Assembly (NCBI RefSeq): GCF_016587375.1
Contig: NZ_BNJG01000001.1
Location: forward strand, 2,920,001 to 2,984,000
DNA: 64,000 bases
Direction of reading: 5' to 3'
Source of the DNA: Ktedonobacter robiniae
GTDB taxonomy: Bacteria > Chloroflexota > Ktedonobacteria > Ktedonobacterales > Ktedonobacteraceae
A model generated the notes under the pieces. That model saw only the letters and a list, made by a program, of their open reading frames with translations, ran no database searches and was not told the DNA's origin. Positions within the stretch are counted from its first letter, which is position 1, and each line of letters opens with the position of its first letter. The position numbers and the translations under genes were made by a program. Positions 36,940-45,876 of the stretch are shown piece after piece.

Positions 36940-38673
36940 ATGACTGAATGTCCAAATTGTAAAGCACCTGTGCGTGAGGGAATACGTTTCTGTAGCGCAT
37001 GTGGTCAACGGTTGCAAACGCAATCCTCTACCTCAGATGCGCCCACTGTCCCCGCTTCTGGCGGATTTTCCACCGTTGCTCATACGTTATTGTCGGGTAT
37101 GCGGCTACAGGGCGGGCGTTATCTCGTCAAGAAAGTGCTGGGTGAGGGAGGCATGGGGGCAGCCGTCCAGGCAACAGACAATCGCCTGGACGATAAACCG
37201 GTCGTGATTAAAGAGCTTATTTCAGATTCGACGGATGATGCCCGCTTCCAGGATGATGTGCGCAATTTCAAGCGCGAAGTGGCGATGCTTGCGCATATAG
37301 ATCATCCGCTTATTCCCAATGTGACCGATCACTTTCAAGAGGGATCGCGCTATTTTATGGTTCAGGAGTATGTGGAAGGGGAGACGCTGGAGGAACGGAT
37401 TACGCGTCTGAACCAGCCATTGAAAGAGCGCGATGTCTTGATTTATGCGTTGGAGGTGCTAGATGTGCTCGATTACCTGAGCCAACAGACGCCCCCCATC
37501 GTGCATCGCGACATCAAACCCGCCAACATCATAATCGGGAGTAAAGATAAGAAGGCGCACCTGGTGGATTTCGGCATCGCACGCGCGGAGGTGATGCGTA
37601 ACGCCCAGCGTAAGCAAACGACCGCGCTGGGAACACCTGGGTATGCACCTCCAGAGCAGTATCAGGGGAATGCTGATCCCCGTTCTGATTTGTATGCGTT
37701 GGGGGCTACGCTACACCATTTGCTCACAAATCGCGATCCCCGGCACTACGCGCCGTTTAGCTATCCGCCTGTACGAACCCTGAATCCACAGCTCTCGCCT
37801 GATATTGAGCGCGTATTGGCGCGGGCGCTGCTCAATGATATGACGCAGCGCTACCAGAGCGCCACGGCGCTGCGTCAGGACTTTGTCTCGATTCTACAGC
37901 AACGCTTTGGTGTCTCGGATAGCCTGGGCCACTATGGTGTGACCTCTTCAAGTTCGTTGCCTGCCTACTCCGCGCCTACTACGGTAGGTACACCACCAGT
38001 GAGTCAGAGCGGTGGGCTAGCGCCAGTGGGGCCGAGCGCTTCTGGTGCGACCCCACCGACAGTACGCATGGCACCACAGGGGGGAACAAGTGTCACGCCG
38101 CCTGTCCTGCCACCTGTGCCACCTGTATATGGCCCTTCCCCCTATACGCCACAACCATTAGCAGCGCCAGGCTGGACGGGTCCGCAGCTGCAGCCCCGTC
38201 GTCGCCAGCCCTGGTGGCTTTTCTTGCTGCTCCTCTTGCTTGTCTGCCTCTTGATTGGTGGGGGTGTGTTTTTCTACCAGGGCTTGTTACAGGGCAAACA
38301 TACGACCAAGGAGCCGAACAAAGCTGGTTTGGGTGTGACGCAAATAGGCAATGAATTGATTGGTGTAAGCGATGGAAGCTATAGCTTTGATACGGGGCGG
38401 GCCAATGGGAGCTTGATGACGCAGGCCGCGGAGCGGTATCATCAGGGGGATATTGGTGGTGCGACCTCTCTCTGGAGCCAGGCATCGGCGCAAGTTACTT
38501 CAGATGCCGAGCCGTTGATCTACCTGGAGAACCAGCACGTCGCGACGGTCCCCCATATCACCCTGGTTGTCGCGACTATGCTCTCGGGTGATGGCTCATC
38601 GGTGGGAGCGGGCCGTGATAACCTCCAGGGGCCTACCTGGCGCAAAAGGAGTTTAACGATGGCGCCAAGTTGA
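36940..38673 (+). CDS. receptor-type Ser/Thr kinase, N-terminal part of a frameshifted gene
   Basis: This 577-residue reading frame has a zinc ribbon (CPNCKAP..CSACGQRL, residues 4-24). A Hanks-type kinase domain (about 58-320) follows with GEGGMG, Lys91, HRDIKPAN from 189, DFG at 210-212 and GTPGYAPPEQY. A Pro/Ser/Thr linker leads to a transmembrane helix at about 425-446 and the start of an extracellular domain. At GRDNLQG the frame breaks: the related gene downstream continues GAYVAQKEFN, and the same continuation exists here one base out of frame. The break sits at GGGG, 38628-38631, where one more G would restore a protein of about 927 residues with the next entry. Confidence 0.85.
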   Translation: MTECPNCKAPVREGIRFCSACGQRLQTQSSTSDAPTVPASGGFSTVAHTLLSGMRLQGGRYLVKKVLGEGGMGAAVQATDNRLDDKPVVIKELISDSTDDARFQDDVRNFKREVAMLAHIDHPLIPNVTDHFQEGSRYFMVQEYVEGETLEERITRLNQPLKERDVLIYALEVLDVLDYLSQQTPPIVHRDIKPANIIIGSKDKKAHLVDFGIARAEVMRNAQRKQTTALGTPGYAPPEQYQGNADPRSDLYALGATLHHLLTNRDPRHYAPFSYPPVRTLNPQLSPDIERVLARALLNDMTQRYQSATALRQDFVSILQQRFGVSDSLGHYGVTSSSSLPAYSAPTTVGTPPVSQSGGLAPVGPSASGATPPTVRMAPQGGTSVTPPVLPPVPPVYGPSPYTPQPLAAPGWTGPQLQPRRRQPWWLFLLLLLLVCLLIGGGVFFYQGLLQGKHTTKEPNKAGLGVTQIGNELIGVSDGSYSFDTGRANGSLMTQAAERYHQGDIGGATSLWSQASAQVTSDAEPLIYLENQHVATVPHITLVVATMLSGDGSSVGAGRDNLQGPTWRKRSLTMAPS

Positions 38674-39722
38674 GCGGAGGCCTCAAGGTGCGGCTACTTA
38701 TTGCGAACTCTGGCAGTAAATCGACGTATGTTAATCAGGTGGTCGAGCGTATCAAGAACATCGCGGCAAGCGACAAGACGGTGGTTGGAGTTATGGGCTG
38801 GCCTTTTAGCTCGCGCGCGATCGGCGGAGCGCAGCTATTGGGTGAGGCTCATATCCCTCTCCTCTCACCGACCGCAACCAGTGACCAGCTCACCGGGATC
38901 TCGCCCTATTTCTTCCGTGTTGCCCCAACAAACAAAGCGGAGGCTATCGCGGGCGCCAGGTATGTAGCGAACACGCTGCACGCGAAGAGCGTGGCGGTGT
39001 TTGTAGATGTGGCTGAATCCTATAGTCAGAGCCTGGCACAAGACTTTGAGCGCCAGTGGCAAAGTGAGGGCAATAAACTTACCACCGAGGCACGGTATAC
39101 TACTGGCGATGGAGCATCGATCATAAAGGCTTTGCCAGGAGTGCTGGCAACACATCCCGATGTGATCTACTTCGCGGGACACTCGGCTGATGTGAACGTT
39201 CTCCTACTGAATCTGCCCTCGGGAAATATCCAGGTTATGGGTGGCGATGCGCTCTATGAGCTTAATGGCTATACCTCTAGCGCGCGTGCTGGCTTTAACC
39301 GGCTGCGCTTTACCGCGCTGGCCTACCCTGATGAGTGGTCGGTGCTTGGTAAGAGAGACCAGACCCCAGGCTTCTTCGCGGCTTATAGCGCGACGTATAA
39401 TCCCAGCCGCAATCCCCCACCGTCAGTCTATGGGTATACACGTCCGAGCAGCGATGTCATGCTCTCATATGATGCGATGACGGCGCTGCTGAAGGGGGCG
39501 GAGAATATCTTGAAGACGGGCAAGACGCAGATCACGCCAACTGACCTGAAGAATGGCCTGGCCCAGATCAGTGGCTCTCATGCCTTTCAAGGCGTAAGTG
39601 GACAGATTAGCTTTGGCCCTAACGGTGATCCGGTGGATAAGGCCGTTGTGATTTTGCATGTCTCAAATGATGGGTATATTCAGATGGAGAGTGGCATCGA
39701 GGGGCGTTTCTCTCTTCAATAG
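38670..39722 (+). CDS. extracellular periplasmic-binding domain, C-terminal part of the same frameshifted gene
   Basis: This 350-residue frame is not an independent gene. It has no signal peptide and no ribosome-binding site, and it continues the receptor kinase directly. It encodes most of a type-I periplasmic-binding fold (Leu/Ile/Val-binding family), with VGVMGWPFSSRAIGGAQLLGEAHIPLLSPTATSDQLTGISPYFFRVAPTN and AVFVDVAESYSQSLAQDFERQW. It matches the ectodomain of the intact paralogue at 39953 over its full length. A hairpin covers its stop codon. Confidence 0.8.
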   Translation: MSGGLKVRLLIANSGSKSTYVNQVVERIKNIAASDKTVVGVMGWPFSSRAIGGAQLLGEAHIPLLSPTATSDQLTGISPYFFRVAPTNKAEAIAGARYVANTLHAKSVAVFVDVAESYSQSLAQDFERQWQSEGNKLTTEARYTTGDGASIIKALPGVLATHPDVIYFAGHSADVNVLLLNLPSGNIQVMGGDALYELNGYTSSARAGFNRLRFTALAYPDEWSVLGKRDQTPGFFAAYSATYNPSRNPPPSVYGYTRPSSDVMLSYDAMTALLKGAENILKTGKTQITPTDLKNGLAQISGSHAFQGVSGQISFGPNGDPVDKAVVILHVSNDGYIQMESGIEGRFSLQ

Positions 39723-39746
39723 GAGAGAGAAACGCCCCTCGATGCC
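39693..39746 (+). terminator. 22-bp inverted repeat covering the gene end
   Basis: Arms 39693-39714 and 39725-39746 pair perfectly around a 10-nt loop that contains the stop codon. The left arm is therefore coding. There is no U-tract. Confidence 0.75.
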
Positions 39747-39952
39747 CTTAAGCAGCGATAAGGCCTCTTCATTTGACGCTGAGGGCAAGTTTGCGTGTAT
39801 TATGTATATATTATCGTTCCGGGTCGTGGTGATGCGGAGGAGAAGATATTTCAAGATTGTATTCAAGCAAGATCATCACAGGACGTTCTTATTACAGCTC
39901 GCGGGAGCAGTAAATGCCCCGCGTTCATTTGCAAAGTGGTAGGCAGAATTCC

Positions 39953-42739
39953 ATGAAATGTCCTTTTTGTGGTACGGATAATGTTCCCGGCGACAGTTTT
40001 TGTAGCAATTGTGGTGGTTACCTCGATTCCTCCGCGCCCAGTTCCGTGAGTAGTGGAGGGACGTCGAACACCGCGACGATTGTCAGTACTGGCCCTACGA
40101 CAGGTGGTGGCCTGGCAAGCTCTGGCTCTCTTATCCCTAACGCAAAGCTCCAGAATGGTCGCTATGTCGTCGAGCAGGTTCTGGGGAGTGGTGGTATGGG
40201 GACCGCTGTGCTGGCGAAAGATACACGCGTCTCTAATAAGCGTGTTGTCATCAAAGAGCTGGTCTCCGATAGTAAAGACCCGGTGCAGTTCCAGGAAGAT
40301 GTACGCAACTTTGAGCGCGAAGTAGATACCCTGGCCAATCTTGACCATCCATTGATCCCCACGGTGACAGATAGCTTTCAGGAGGGGACGCGCTACTTCA
40401 TGGTTCAGGAGTATGCGCCTGGCGAGAATCTAGAGACGCATATCGACCGCCTGGGCAAGGCCATGCCTGAACGCGAGGTTCTGACCTATGCTGTGCAGGT
40501 GTTGGATATTCTGGATTACCTGGGGCAGCAGACGCCGCCGATTGTGCATCGCGATATCAAGCCCGCCAATATCATTATTGGCAGCAAGGATAAGCGCGCC
40601 CACCTGGTGGACTTTGGTATTGCGCGCGCCGACGCGGCGAAAAACGCGAAAAAGCAGACCGCAGCCCTGGGAACGCCAGGATATGCTCCACCTGAGCAGT
40701 ATCAGGGGAAAGCCGATGCGCGCTCAGACCTCTATGCCCTGGCGGCGACCATGCACCATCTCTTAACGAACCGCGATCCGCGCAATTATGGCCCCTTTAG
40801 CTATCCGCTTGCGCGGTCGGTCAACCCGCAGGTCTCGCCCGAGACGGAGCAGTTGCTAACAAAGGCCTTGACAATTGATCCGTTCAAGCGTTTTCAGAGC
40901 GCTGCTGAGATGCGCCAGCGCATTGAGCAAATCTTGCGCGACCGCTTTAACATGACGCCTGACACGAGTATGTATATGTTCTCGACGTCGGGTTCGATGA
41001 CCATGCCTGCGGTGAGCACGACGCCTGCGCCTGCAACTCCTCCGCCACCTCCCGTCCAAAATCGTGGACAGCAGCAGGGGGCGCAGCCTATGTTCCCGCC
41101 ACCCAGGGCGGTGCCTCCTCCTCCACGGCGTCGCTCTGGGAGTGGCCTGGGGCGCGGGCTGGCCATCCTGGTTGGAGTCGTGGTCCTGATCCTGCTGGTC
41201 ATCTTTATCACGCCCTTTCTCTTTAAAGGGAGTTCACCCAACACGTCAACGAATAGTCCCGCAGCCTCGCCAGTCGCGACGCAAACCGCTGAGGTCAAGT
41301 CCAATGGCATCGGTGTGCAGCAAATTAACAACGAACTTATCGGCTTAAGCGATGGCACAGTGGCCTTCGATACCAACCGACCTGATGGTAATTTGAAAGT
41401 AGAGGCCGCCCAGAAACTGAAGGATGGGGACTCATCGACGTCCCAGTCATTACTGCACTCGGCACTGGCTCAGGACACCACTGATGCCGAGGCCTTGATC
41501 TACCTGGAGAACCAGCATGTAATGAACTCAGGCTCGCCCTATGTGACGCTCGTGATTGGCGCGACCCTGACGGGGCAGAATAAAGATGTCGTCCAGGCTG
41601 GTCGTGATGCCTTGCAGGGCGCGTATGTGGCACAGAAGGAGTTTAACGCCAATAATGGCGCGAAACTCAATGGGACGCTGGTGCGCGTGTTGATCGCCAA
41701 CGCAGGCTCCTCCTCAACGAATGTCGCTCAGGCGGCCAGGCAGATTGTGCAATTCTCGCAAACGGATAAGTCCCTGGTCGGGGTCATGGGATGGCCCTAC
41801 AGCGGTTACGCTCAGAACGCGATTGGTGTCTTGAGCGCGGCAAAAATTCCTATGCTCTCGTCTACCGCTTCGAGCGATGACCTGACGGGAGCTTCGCCCT
41901 ACTTCTTCCGCGTCGCTCCACCCGATAGTGTGCAGGGACAGGTAGGGGCGCAGTATGCGCTGAATAAGTTGCAGGCGAAGAATGTGGCGGTCTTCGAGGA
42001 TCAGAGCGATGCCTATAGCCGTAGCCTCGCGGATGCCTTCACGCAAGCGTACCAGAAGCTTAACGGCAACGTGATGGGTCCCTATCAGTATACCAAGGGC
42101 GACCAGGCATCAGTAACTTCGCAACTCCAGAATCTCGCCAATGAGTCGACGGTCCCCGACGTGATCTACTTCTCGGGCTACTCGGGCGACGTGGCTTTGC
42201 TGATGAACCAGGTCGCGGCTAATAGCAAATTTGCCAATACCAAGATCCTGGGTGGAGATGCCCTCTATAACCTGGGAGGATATAGCAATAGTAGCAGCCG
42301 TGCTGGCTTTGATCGCCTGCGTTTTACGGCCTTTGCCTATCCCGATGAGTGGGAGGTGTTAGGTTATGGTAAACAGAAGCCTGGCTTCTTTAGCGAGTAT
42401 AGCGCCATTTTTGACCCGCATCAACAGCATAAGGGAGCTTACGGCTTTTCACGCCCATCGTATAATGTCATGCTGGGCTATGATGCGACGCTCACGCTGA
42501 TCAAGGCGGCAGGAAATGTAGTAAGTGCGGGTAAGAAAACCTTCTCTGGCGATGATATACGCCAGGCGTTACTCAACATCAATGGCGGCAATGCCGTCCA
42601 GGGTGTGAGCGGGCAAGTCTCATTAGGCCAGGATGGTAACCCGGTCGACAAAGAGGTGGTGATCCTCTATGTCGATGCGCAAGGCTTTATCCATATGGAG
42701 AATCAATCGGGAATCGGCAAGTTCCTGGCAAACTCCTAG
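39953..42739 (+). CDS. receptor Ser/Thr kinase with extracellular type-I periplasmic-binding domain
   Basis: This 928-residue protein is an intact paralogue of the gene before it. It has a zinc ribbon (CPFC..CSNC, 3-20), then a kinase domain (about 68-330) with GSGGMG, Lys101, HRDIKPAN from 199, DFG at 220-222 and GTPGYAPPEQY. A Pro-rich linker leads to a transmembrane helix at about 402-424. A stalk precedes a Leu/Ile/Val-binding-type periplasmic-binding domain (about 528-925; VTLVIGATLTGQNKDVVQAGRDALQGA, VGVMGWPYSGYAQNAIGVLSAAKIPMLSSTASSDDLTG). The design implies a one-protein receptor in which a small ligand outside controls phosphorylation inside. The start at 39953 places the zinc ribbon first. 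Confidence 0.92.
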   Translation: MKCPFCGTDNVPGDSFCSNCGGYLDSSAPSSVSSGGTSNTATIVSTGPTTGGGLASSGSLIPNAKLQNGRYVVEQVLGSGGMGTAVLAKDTRVSNKRVVIKELVSDSKDPVQFQEDVRNFEREVDTLANLDHPLIPTVTDSFQEGTRYFMVQEYAPGENLETHIDRLGKAMPEREVLTYAVQVLDILDYLGQQTPPIVHRDIKPANIIIGSKDKRAHLVDFGIARADAAKNAKKQTAALGTPGYAPPEQYQGKADARSDLYALAATMHHLLTNRDPRNYGPFSYPLARSVNPQVSPETEQLLTKALTIDPFKRFQSAAEMRQRIEQILRDRFNMTPDTSMYMFSTSGSMTMPAVSTTPAPATPPPPPVQNRGQQQGAQPMFPPPRAVPPPPRRRSGSGLGRGLAILVGVVVLILLVIFITPFLFKGSSPNTSTNSPAASPVATQTAEVKSNGIGVQQINNELIGLSDGTVAFDTNRPDGNLKVEAAQKLKDGDSSTSQSLLHSALAQDTTDAEALIYLENQHVMNSGSPYVTLVIGATLTGQNKDVVQAGRDALQGAYVAQKEFNANNGAKLNGTLVRVLIANAGSSSTNVAQAARQIVQFSQTDKSLVGVMGWPYSGYAQNAIGVLSAAKIPMLSSTASSDDLTGASPYFFRVAPPDSVQGQVGAQYALNKLQAKNVAVFEDQSDAYSRSLADAFTQAYQKLNGNVMGPYQYTKGDQASVTSQLQNLANESTVPDVIYFSGYSGDVALLMNQVAANSKFANTKILGGDALYNLGGYSNSSSRAGFDRLRFTAFAYPDEWEVLGYGKQKPGFFSEYSAIFDPHQQHKGAYGFSRPSYNVMLGYDATLTLIKAAGNVVSAGKKTFSGDDIRQALLNINGGNAVQGVSGQVSLGQDGNPVDKEVVILYVDAQGFIHMENQSGIGKFLANS

Positions 42740-42757
42740 TATTGATTATTCCATGAT

Positions 42758-42825
42758 TTGCCTCTAGATAAGAGTATGAGGGGGGCATTTGCCCATGCCC
42801 CCCTCATACTCTTATCTAGAGGCAA
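42758..42825. terminator. 30-bp perfect inverted repeat between convergent genes
   Basis: Arms 42758-42787 and 42796-42825 pair perfectly around an 8-nt loop. The repeat ends 2 nt before the minus-strand stop codon at 42828. It is probably a bidirectional terminator. Confidence 0.85.
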
Positions 42826-42827
42826 TC

Positions 42828-43100
42828 TTACTGTTTTTTCTGCGAAGAGGCTGGGAGGCGTTGGATGATCTCTGCCTGCTCCAGGCCTTCAATCTCAACG
42901 ATCTTTTGTCGCCCGGTTGTTCCGCGTATAAGCGTGATGGCGCGTTTGGGCAGCGATAGTGTCTCTGCAAGCAGTGCGATCAAGGCGGCATTGGCTGCCC
43001 CATCCACTGGGGGAGCAGTGAGACGCGCCTTGATCGCTCCCTCTTCCCATTCAAGTGTATTTCTGTTGCTGCGGGGAATAACCCGAACTGGCACCTGCAT
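42828..43100 (-). CDS. DUF167 / YggU family protein
   Basis: This 90-residue protein matches the YggU family: VRVIPRSNRNTLEWEEGAIKARLTAPPVDGAANAALIALLAETL, then TLIRGTTGRQKIVEIEG. It is of unknown function, a small mixed fold usually encoded beside YggT/YggS. It lies 26 nt downstream of yggT and is the last gene of a five-gene run. Confidence 0.88.
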   Translation of the reverse strand: MQVPVRVIPRSNRNTLEWEEGAIKARLTAPPVDGAANAALIALLAETLSLPKRAITLIRGTTGRQKIVEIEGLEQAEIIQRLPASSQKKQ

Positions 43101-43126
43101 AGCGTGGACCTTCCTGACCGTTGCGG

Positions 43127-43399
43127 TTACCAGTTGGGAGGAAGCGCCTGTAGCAACAGGATCTGGATGATATAGAGCAAGAACCAGGCCAGGATGAACG
43201 AGATGTCGAACATCCCAATAGGTTTGACATAGCGGCGAATAGGCACAATAAAGGGATCGGTCACCTTGACGAAGAAGCGAATGAAGGCGTTGCGCTCATC
43301 GAGGCCGAACCACGAGGCGACAGCGCGTATCAGCATCGAGAGGAGCAGAAAGCCGATGCCATATTGGACGATGATGTTAAGAATGGGAAAAGGTAACAT
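43127..43399 (-). CDS. YggT family membrane protein
   Basis: In this 90-residue protein, two transmembrane segments flank the conserved LIRAVASWFGLDERNAFIRFFVKVTDPFIVPIRRYVKPIG, the YggT signature. In Gram-positive bacteria YggT (YlmG) proteins accompany division and envelope genes. It starts 7 nt after the DUF6391 gene and is in one operon with its neighbours. Confidence 0.9.
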   Translation of the reverse strand: MLPFPILNIIVQYGIGFLLLSMLIRAVASWFGLDERNAFIRFFVKVTDPFIVPIRRYVKPIGMFDISFILAWFLLYIIQILLLQALPPNW

Positions 43400-43406
43400 A
43401 TACTAT

Positions 43407-43901
43407 TTACTCCTGAACTGTACGAACATCAATCAGCGTGAAGCCCATTACCTGGCGACGAGTAATGCTTGTCACGCGCACACCCTGTAACTCGGGTAGC
43501 GTTGTGAAGTGGCGTTGGACATATTCACCAACCGGACGGGCTGCGGCCCAGCCAGCAAGTGAGGAGACCGCGGCGGTTGCCAGGCGCGTGCGGCGTTCGC
43601 TGGCGGCCATACCAAGCAGGGTTCCCAGCGTGACCAGCGAGATGCCTACAGAGAGATTGGTTCCGCAATTGGGATGGATTGCTAACTCTTTCTCGCCCGC
43701 TTGCAGGCGATGCAGGGCCTCATCAGCCGCGCGGCGAAGCTCTCCGAGGTCGACATCACCAAAGACGATGAAGCCATTAGGATTGGAATGGGCGGCCACG
43801 TTTAGCTCAGGAATGCGCTGGCTCAGGATGGTAATAGTCGCATGCTCAAGGGCATGATTCTGACGTGTACGACGACTAAACAATATACTCTCAAAGTTCA
43901 C
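43407..43901 (-). CDS. DUF6391-like protein
   Basis: This 164-residue protein begins RRTRQNHALEHATITIL, which I associate with the DUF6391 family. HPNCGTNLSVGISLVTLGTLLG marks a hydrophobic region at about 85-125. Function unknown; the family name is from memory and needs checking. It is closely packed between yggS (12 nt) and yggT (7 nt), so it probably belongs to the same process. Confidence 0.7.
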   Translation of the reverse strand: MNFESILFSRRTRQNHALEHATITILSQRIPELNVAAHSNPNGFIVFGDVDLGELRRAADEALHRLQAGEKELAIHPNCGTNLSVGISLVTLGTLLGMAASERRTRLATAAVSSLAGWAAARPVGEYVQRHFTTLPELQGVRVTSITRRQVMGFTLIDVRTVQE

Positions 43902-43913
43902 TGCGAGCCTCCT

Positions 43914-44654
43914 TTACGTGTATGCTCGGGCGCCAAAGATTGCCCGCCCAATGCGAACAATGGTGGCTCCTTCCTCTATTGCGATGACATAGTCATTGGT
44001 CATGCCCATAGAGAGTTCAGTACAGGTTGGACCCAGAATCTCATCGCGTAGATGATCGCGTGCCTCGCGTAAGGCGCGGAAGAAGGGGCGAACCTCTTCT
44101 AGGTCCTCGACCTGTGGCGCGACCGTCATCAGGCCACGTATCTCCAGGTGCGGCAAGGTTGCGACCTGGCGCGCCAGGTCAGGGAGATCAGTGAGCGTGA
44201 CTCCGGTCTTGCTAGCCTCACTCGCCACGTTGACCTCTAGCAAGATCGGCAGACGACCAGGTTCTTGATCTTTTACCTCCTCTGCCAGCAGGCGGTCAAG
44301 CGTCCTGGCGAGATGCAGGCTATCTACACTCTGTACAATATCAAATGCACTCACGACTTTGCGCGCTTTATTCGTTTGCAGGTGTCCAATCATATGCCAG
44401 ACCAGGTCTGCTGGATGAAAGACCTCTATTTTGCTTAGGGCCTCCTGCACACGATTCTCGCCAAAATGCCTTATACCTAGATTATATGCTATCTGTATCA
44501 TTTCTAGAGGCTTCGTTTTGGAGACCGCCACCAGGGTAACCTCTGAGGGCTCGCGCTGAGCGGATTGAGCCGCTTCCGCGATCCTTTCGCGCACATGCTT
44601 GATGTTGGCGCTCATCTCTGCTATTTGTTGATCGGGTGCTTGATGCTCTATCAC
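43914..44654 (-). CDS. YggS family PLP-homeostasis protein
   Basis: This 246-residue PLP-binding TIM-barrel protein of the PLPBP/YggS family has the PLP-binding Lys in VTLVAVSKTKP. GIRHFGENRVQEAL, WHMIGHLQTNKARKVVSAFDIVQSVDS, LEVNVASEASKTG and SMGMTNDYVIAIEEGATIVRIGRAIFG are family blocks. It controls pyridoxal phosphate and amino-acid balance and has no known catalytic reaction. The start is GTG at 44654 with a distant AGGAAAGG; an ATG at 44615 is the alternative. Confidence 0.93.
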   Translation of the reverse strand: MIEHQAPDQQIAEMSANIKHVRERIAEAAQSAQREPSEVTLVAVSKTKPLEMIQIAYNLGIRHFGENRVQEALSKIEVFHPADLVWHMIGHLQTNKARKVVSAFDIVQSVDSLHLARTLDRLLAEEVKDQEPGRLPILLEVNVASEASKTGVTLTDLPDLARQVATLPHLEIRGLMTVAPQVEDLEEVRPFFRALREARDHLRDEILGPTCTELSMGMTNDYVIAIEEGATIVRIGRAIFGARAYT

Positions 44655-44754
44655 GATGACTGCTTTCAGCCTTTCCTCTTGAAATGTCTAGTGTCTATAT
44701 GTCAATTACGTTCGAGTTGTACCCCTGGTTCTATCAGGAAGATTTTTTCTTGAG

Positions 44755-44792
44755 TAAGGTGCTTGCAATGCGGGCGAGCACGTATTGCAAAC
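44755..44792 (-). repeat. imperfect hairpin between pgeF and yggS
   Basis: AAGGTG.TTGCAAT pairs with ATTGCAA.CACCTT with a 14-nt loop. It has no T-tract. It may attenuate read-through from pgeF into the yggS operon. Confidence 0.55.
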
Positions 44793-44795
44793 ACC

Positions 44796-45701
44796 TTATT
44801 CTCCTTGAAGCGCGATGAAGACTGCGAAGCGCCCGGTTTTCCCCTGCTCCTTGCGGTGTGAGAAAAAGCGCTCAACATGGCAACTAGTACAGAGGTTCGC
44901 CGCCTCAATATGCTCCTCAAGCAGGCCAGCCAGGAGTAACTGGCGGCGGTGCGTCTCTTGCAAATCGAGACGCAGGCTCTCGCGACCCTGTATATCGATT
45001 GCGCTAAAGGTCGCTGACTCGCGGACAAGCTCACGATATTGGGGAGCTGTAGGTGCAACGTCGAATAGCTCACGACCCATAAAAATTGCGCGTACCTGTT
45101 CAGAGACCTCGTAGCAGCATGCGCCAATCGTGGGTCCGATACCCGCGAGGATGTCTTCTGGCTGGCTGCTAAAACGCTCGCGCATCGCCTCAATCGTCGC
45201 GGGTCCAATTCCTCGTGCTGTGCCGCGCCAGCCCCCGTGCGCGATGCCGGTGACCTGTTTGACGGGATCATAGAAGACAAGAGGTGTGCAGTCTGCGAAC
45301 GACATGGCCAGGCCAATACCTTGTTCATGAGTAATGACGCCATCGCCCTTGCGAATCGTCTCAGGCGCCCAGCCTGGTTGATAGTAGGAGACCTGGCCCC
45401 AGTCGGTACGCCAGGGGTCCTGGTAGGTAAACGTATGAATATCTGCTTCGTGGACCTGCCAGAGCGTCACACAGGGTCGGCCCTCCATATTCATGGCTTG
45501 CAAGACCAGTTGGCGATTCTGGATAACACTCTCCACAGAATCGCGTAGTGTGCTGAGAACCGGTGTAGAGGTGTTGAGTCCGGTAAAGGGGGCCTCACTC
45601 ACGCCGCCTGCGCGCGTAAAAACACCATGGATTAGATTGGGATAGGGGGTAAAAAGTTCAAATTGCAGGTAGTGTAGGTCGCCAAACTGCTGCTCAATCA
45701 A
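44796..45701 (-). CDS. pgeF: peptidoglycan editing factor PgeF (YfiH/laccase-domain)
   Basis: This 301-residue protein of the Cu-oxidase_4/YfiH family has LTLWQVHEADIH-like (CVTLWQVHEADIHTF), FADCTPLVFYD, GIAHGGWRGTARGIGPATIEAM and GIGPTIGACCYEV, the conserved His/Cys metal-site blocks. PgeF removes misincorporated amino acids from UDP-MurNAc. The neighbourhood (YggS, YggT, YggU) is the usual one for this gene in Gram-positive-type genomes. The family N-terminus is about normal with this start. Confidence 0.92.
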   Translation of the reverse strand: MIEQQFGDLHYLQFELFTPYPNLIHGVFTRAGGVSEAPFTGLNTSTPVLSTLRDSVESVIQNRQLVLQAMNMEGRPCVTLWQVHEADIHTFTYQDPWRTDWGQVSYYQPGWAPETIRKGDGVITHEQGIGLAMSFADCTPLVFYDPVKQVTGIAHGGWRGTARGIGPATIEAMRERFSSQPEDILAGIGPTIGACCYEVSEQVRAIFMGRELFDVAPTAPQYRELVRESATFSAIDIQGRESLRLDLQETHRRQLLLAGLLEEHIEAANLCTSCHVERFFSHRKEQGKTGRFAVFIALQGE

Positions 45702-45726
45702 GGCTCTATCCTTTATGCTCTAACAA

Positions 45727-45776
45727 GAAAAGTGCCAGCCTGTTCCTCGCTATATGTGTGGCGCACTTCTCTTATT
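45727..45776 (-). terminator. weak hairpin after the LCP gene
   Basis: AAGTGC and GCACTT arms with flanking AGA/TCT bracket a loose loop. On the minus strand the stem is followed by CTTTTCTTGTT. It is a modest candidate terminator for the LCP gene. Confidence 0.4.
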
Positions 45777-45876
45777 TCTTATTCGGCCTCTGCTTTATGC
45801 TTCTTCATTCTAGCACATCCATCAGCTGCCTCAATCTTTCGCGCTAGAAGCGTTGTAGGGTCCAAGCTGGCTTGGA

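Noticed and set aside
44655..44795. Possible tRNA between pgeF and yggS
   Set aside because: Only a simple hairpin is present; there is no T-loop GTTCRA motif, acceptor stem or anticodon arm.
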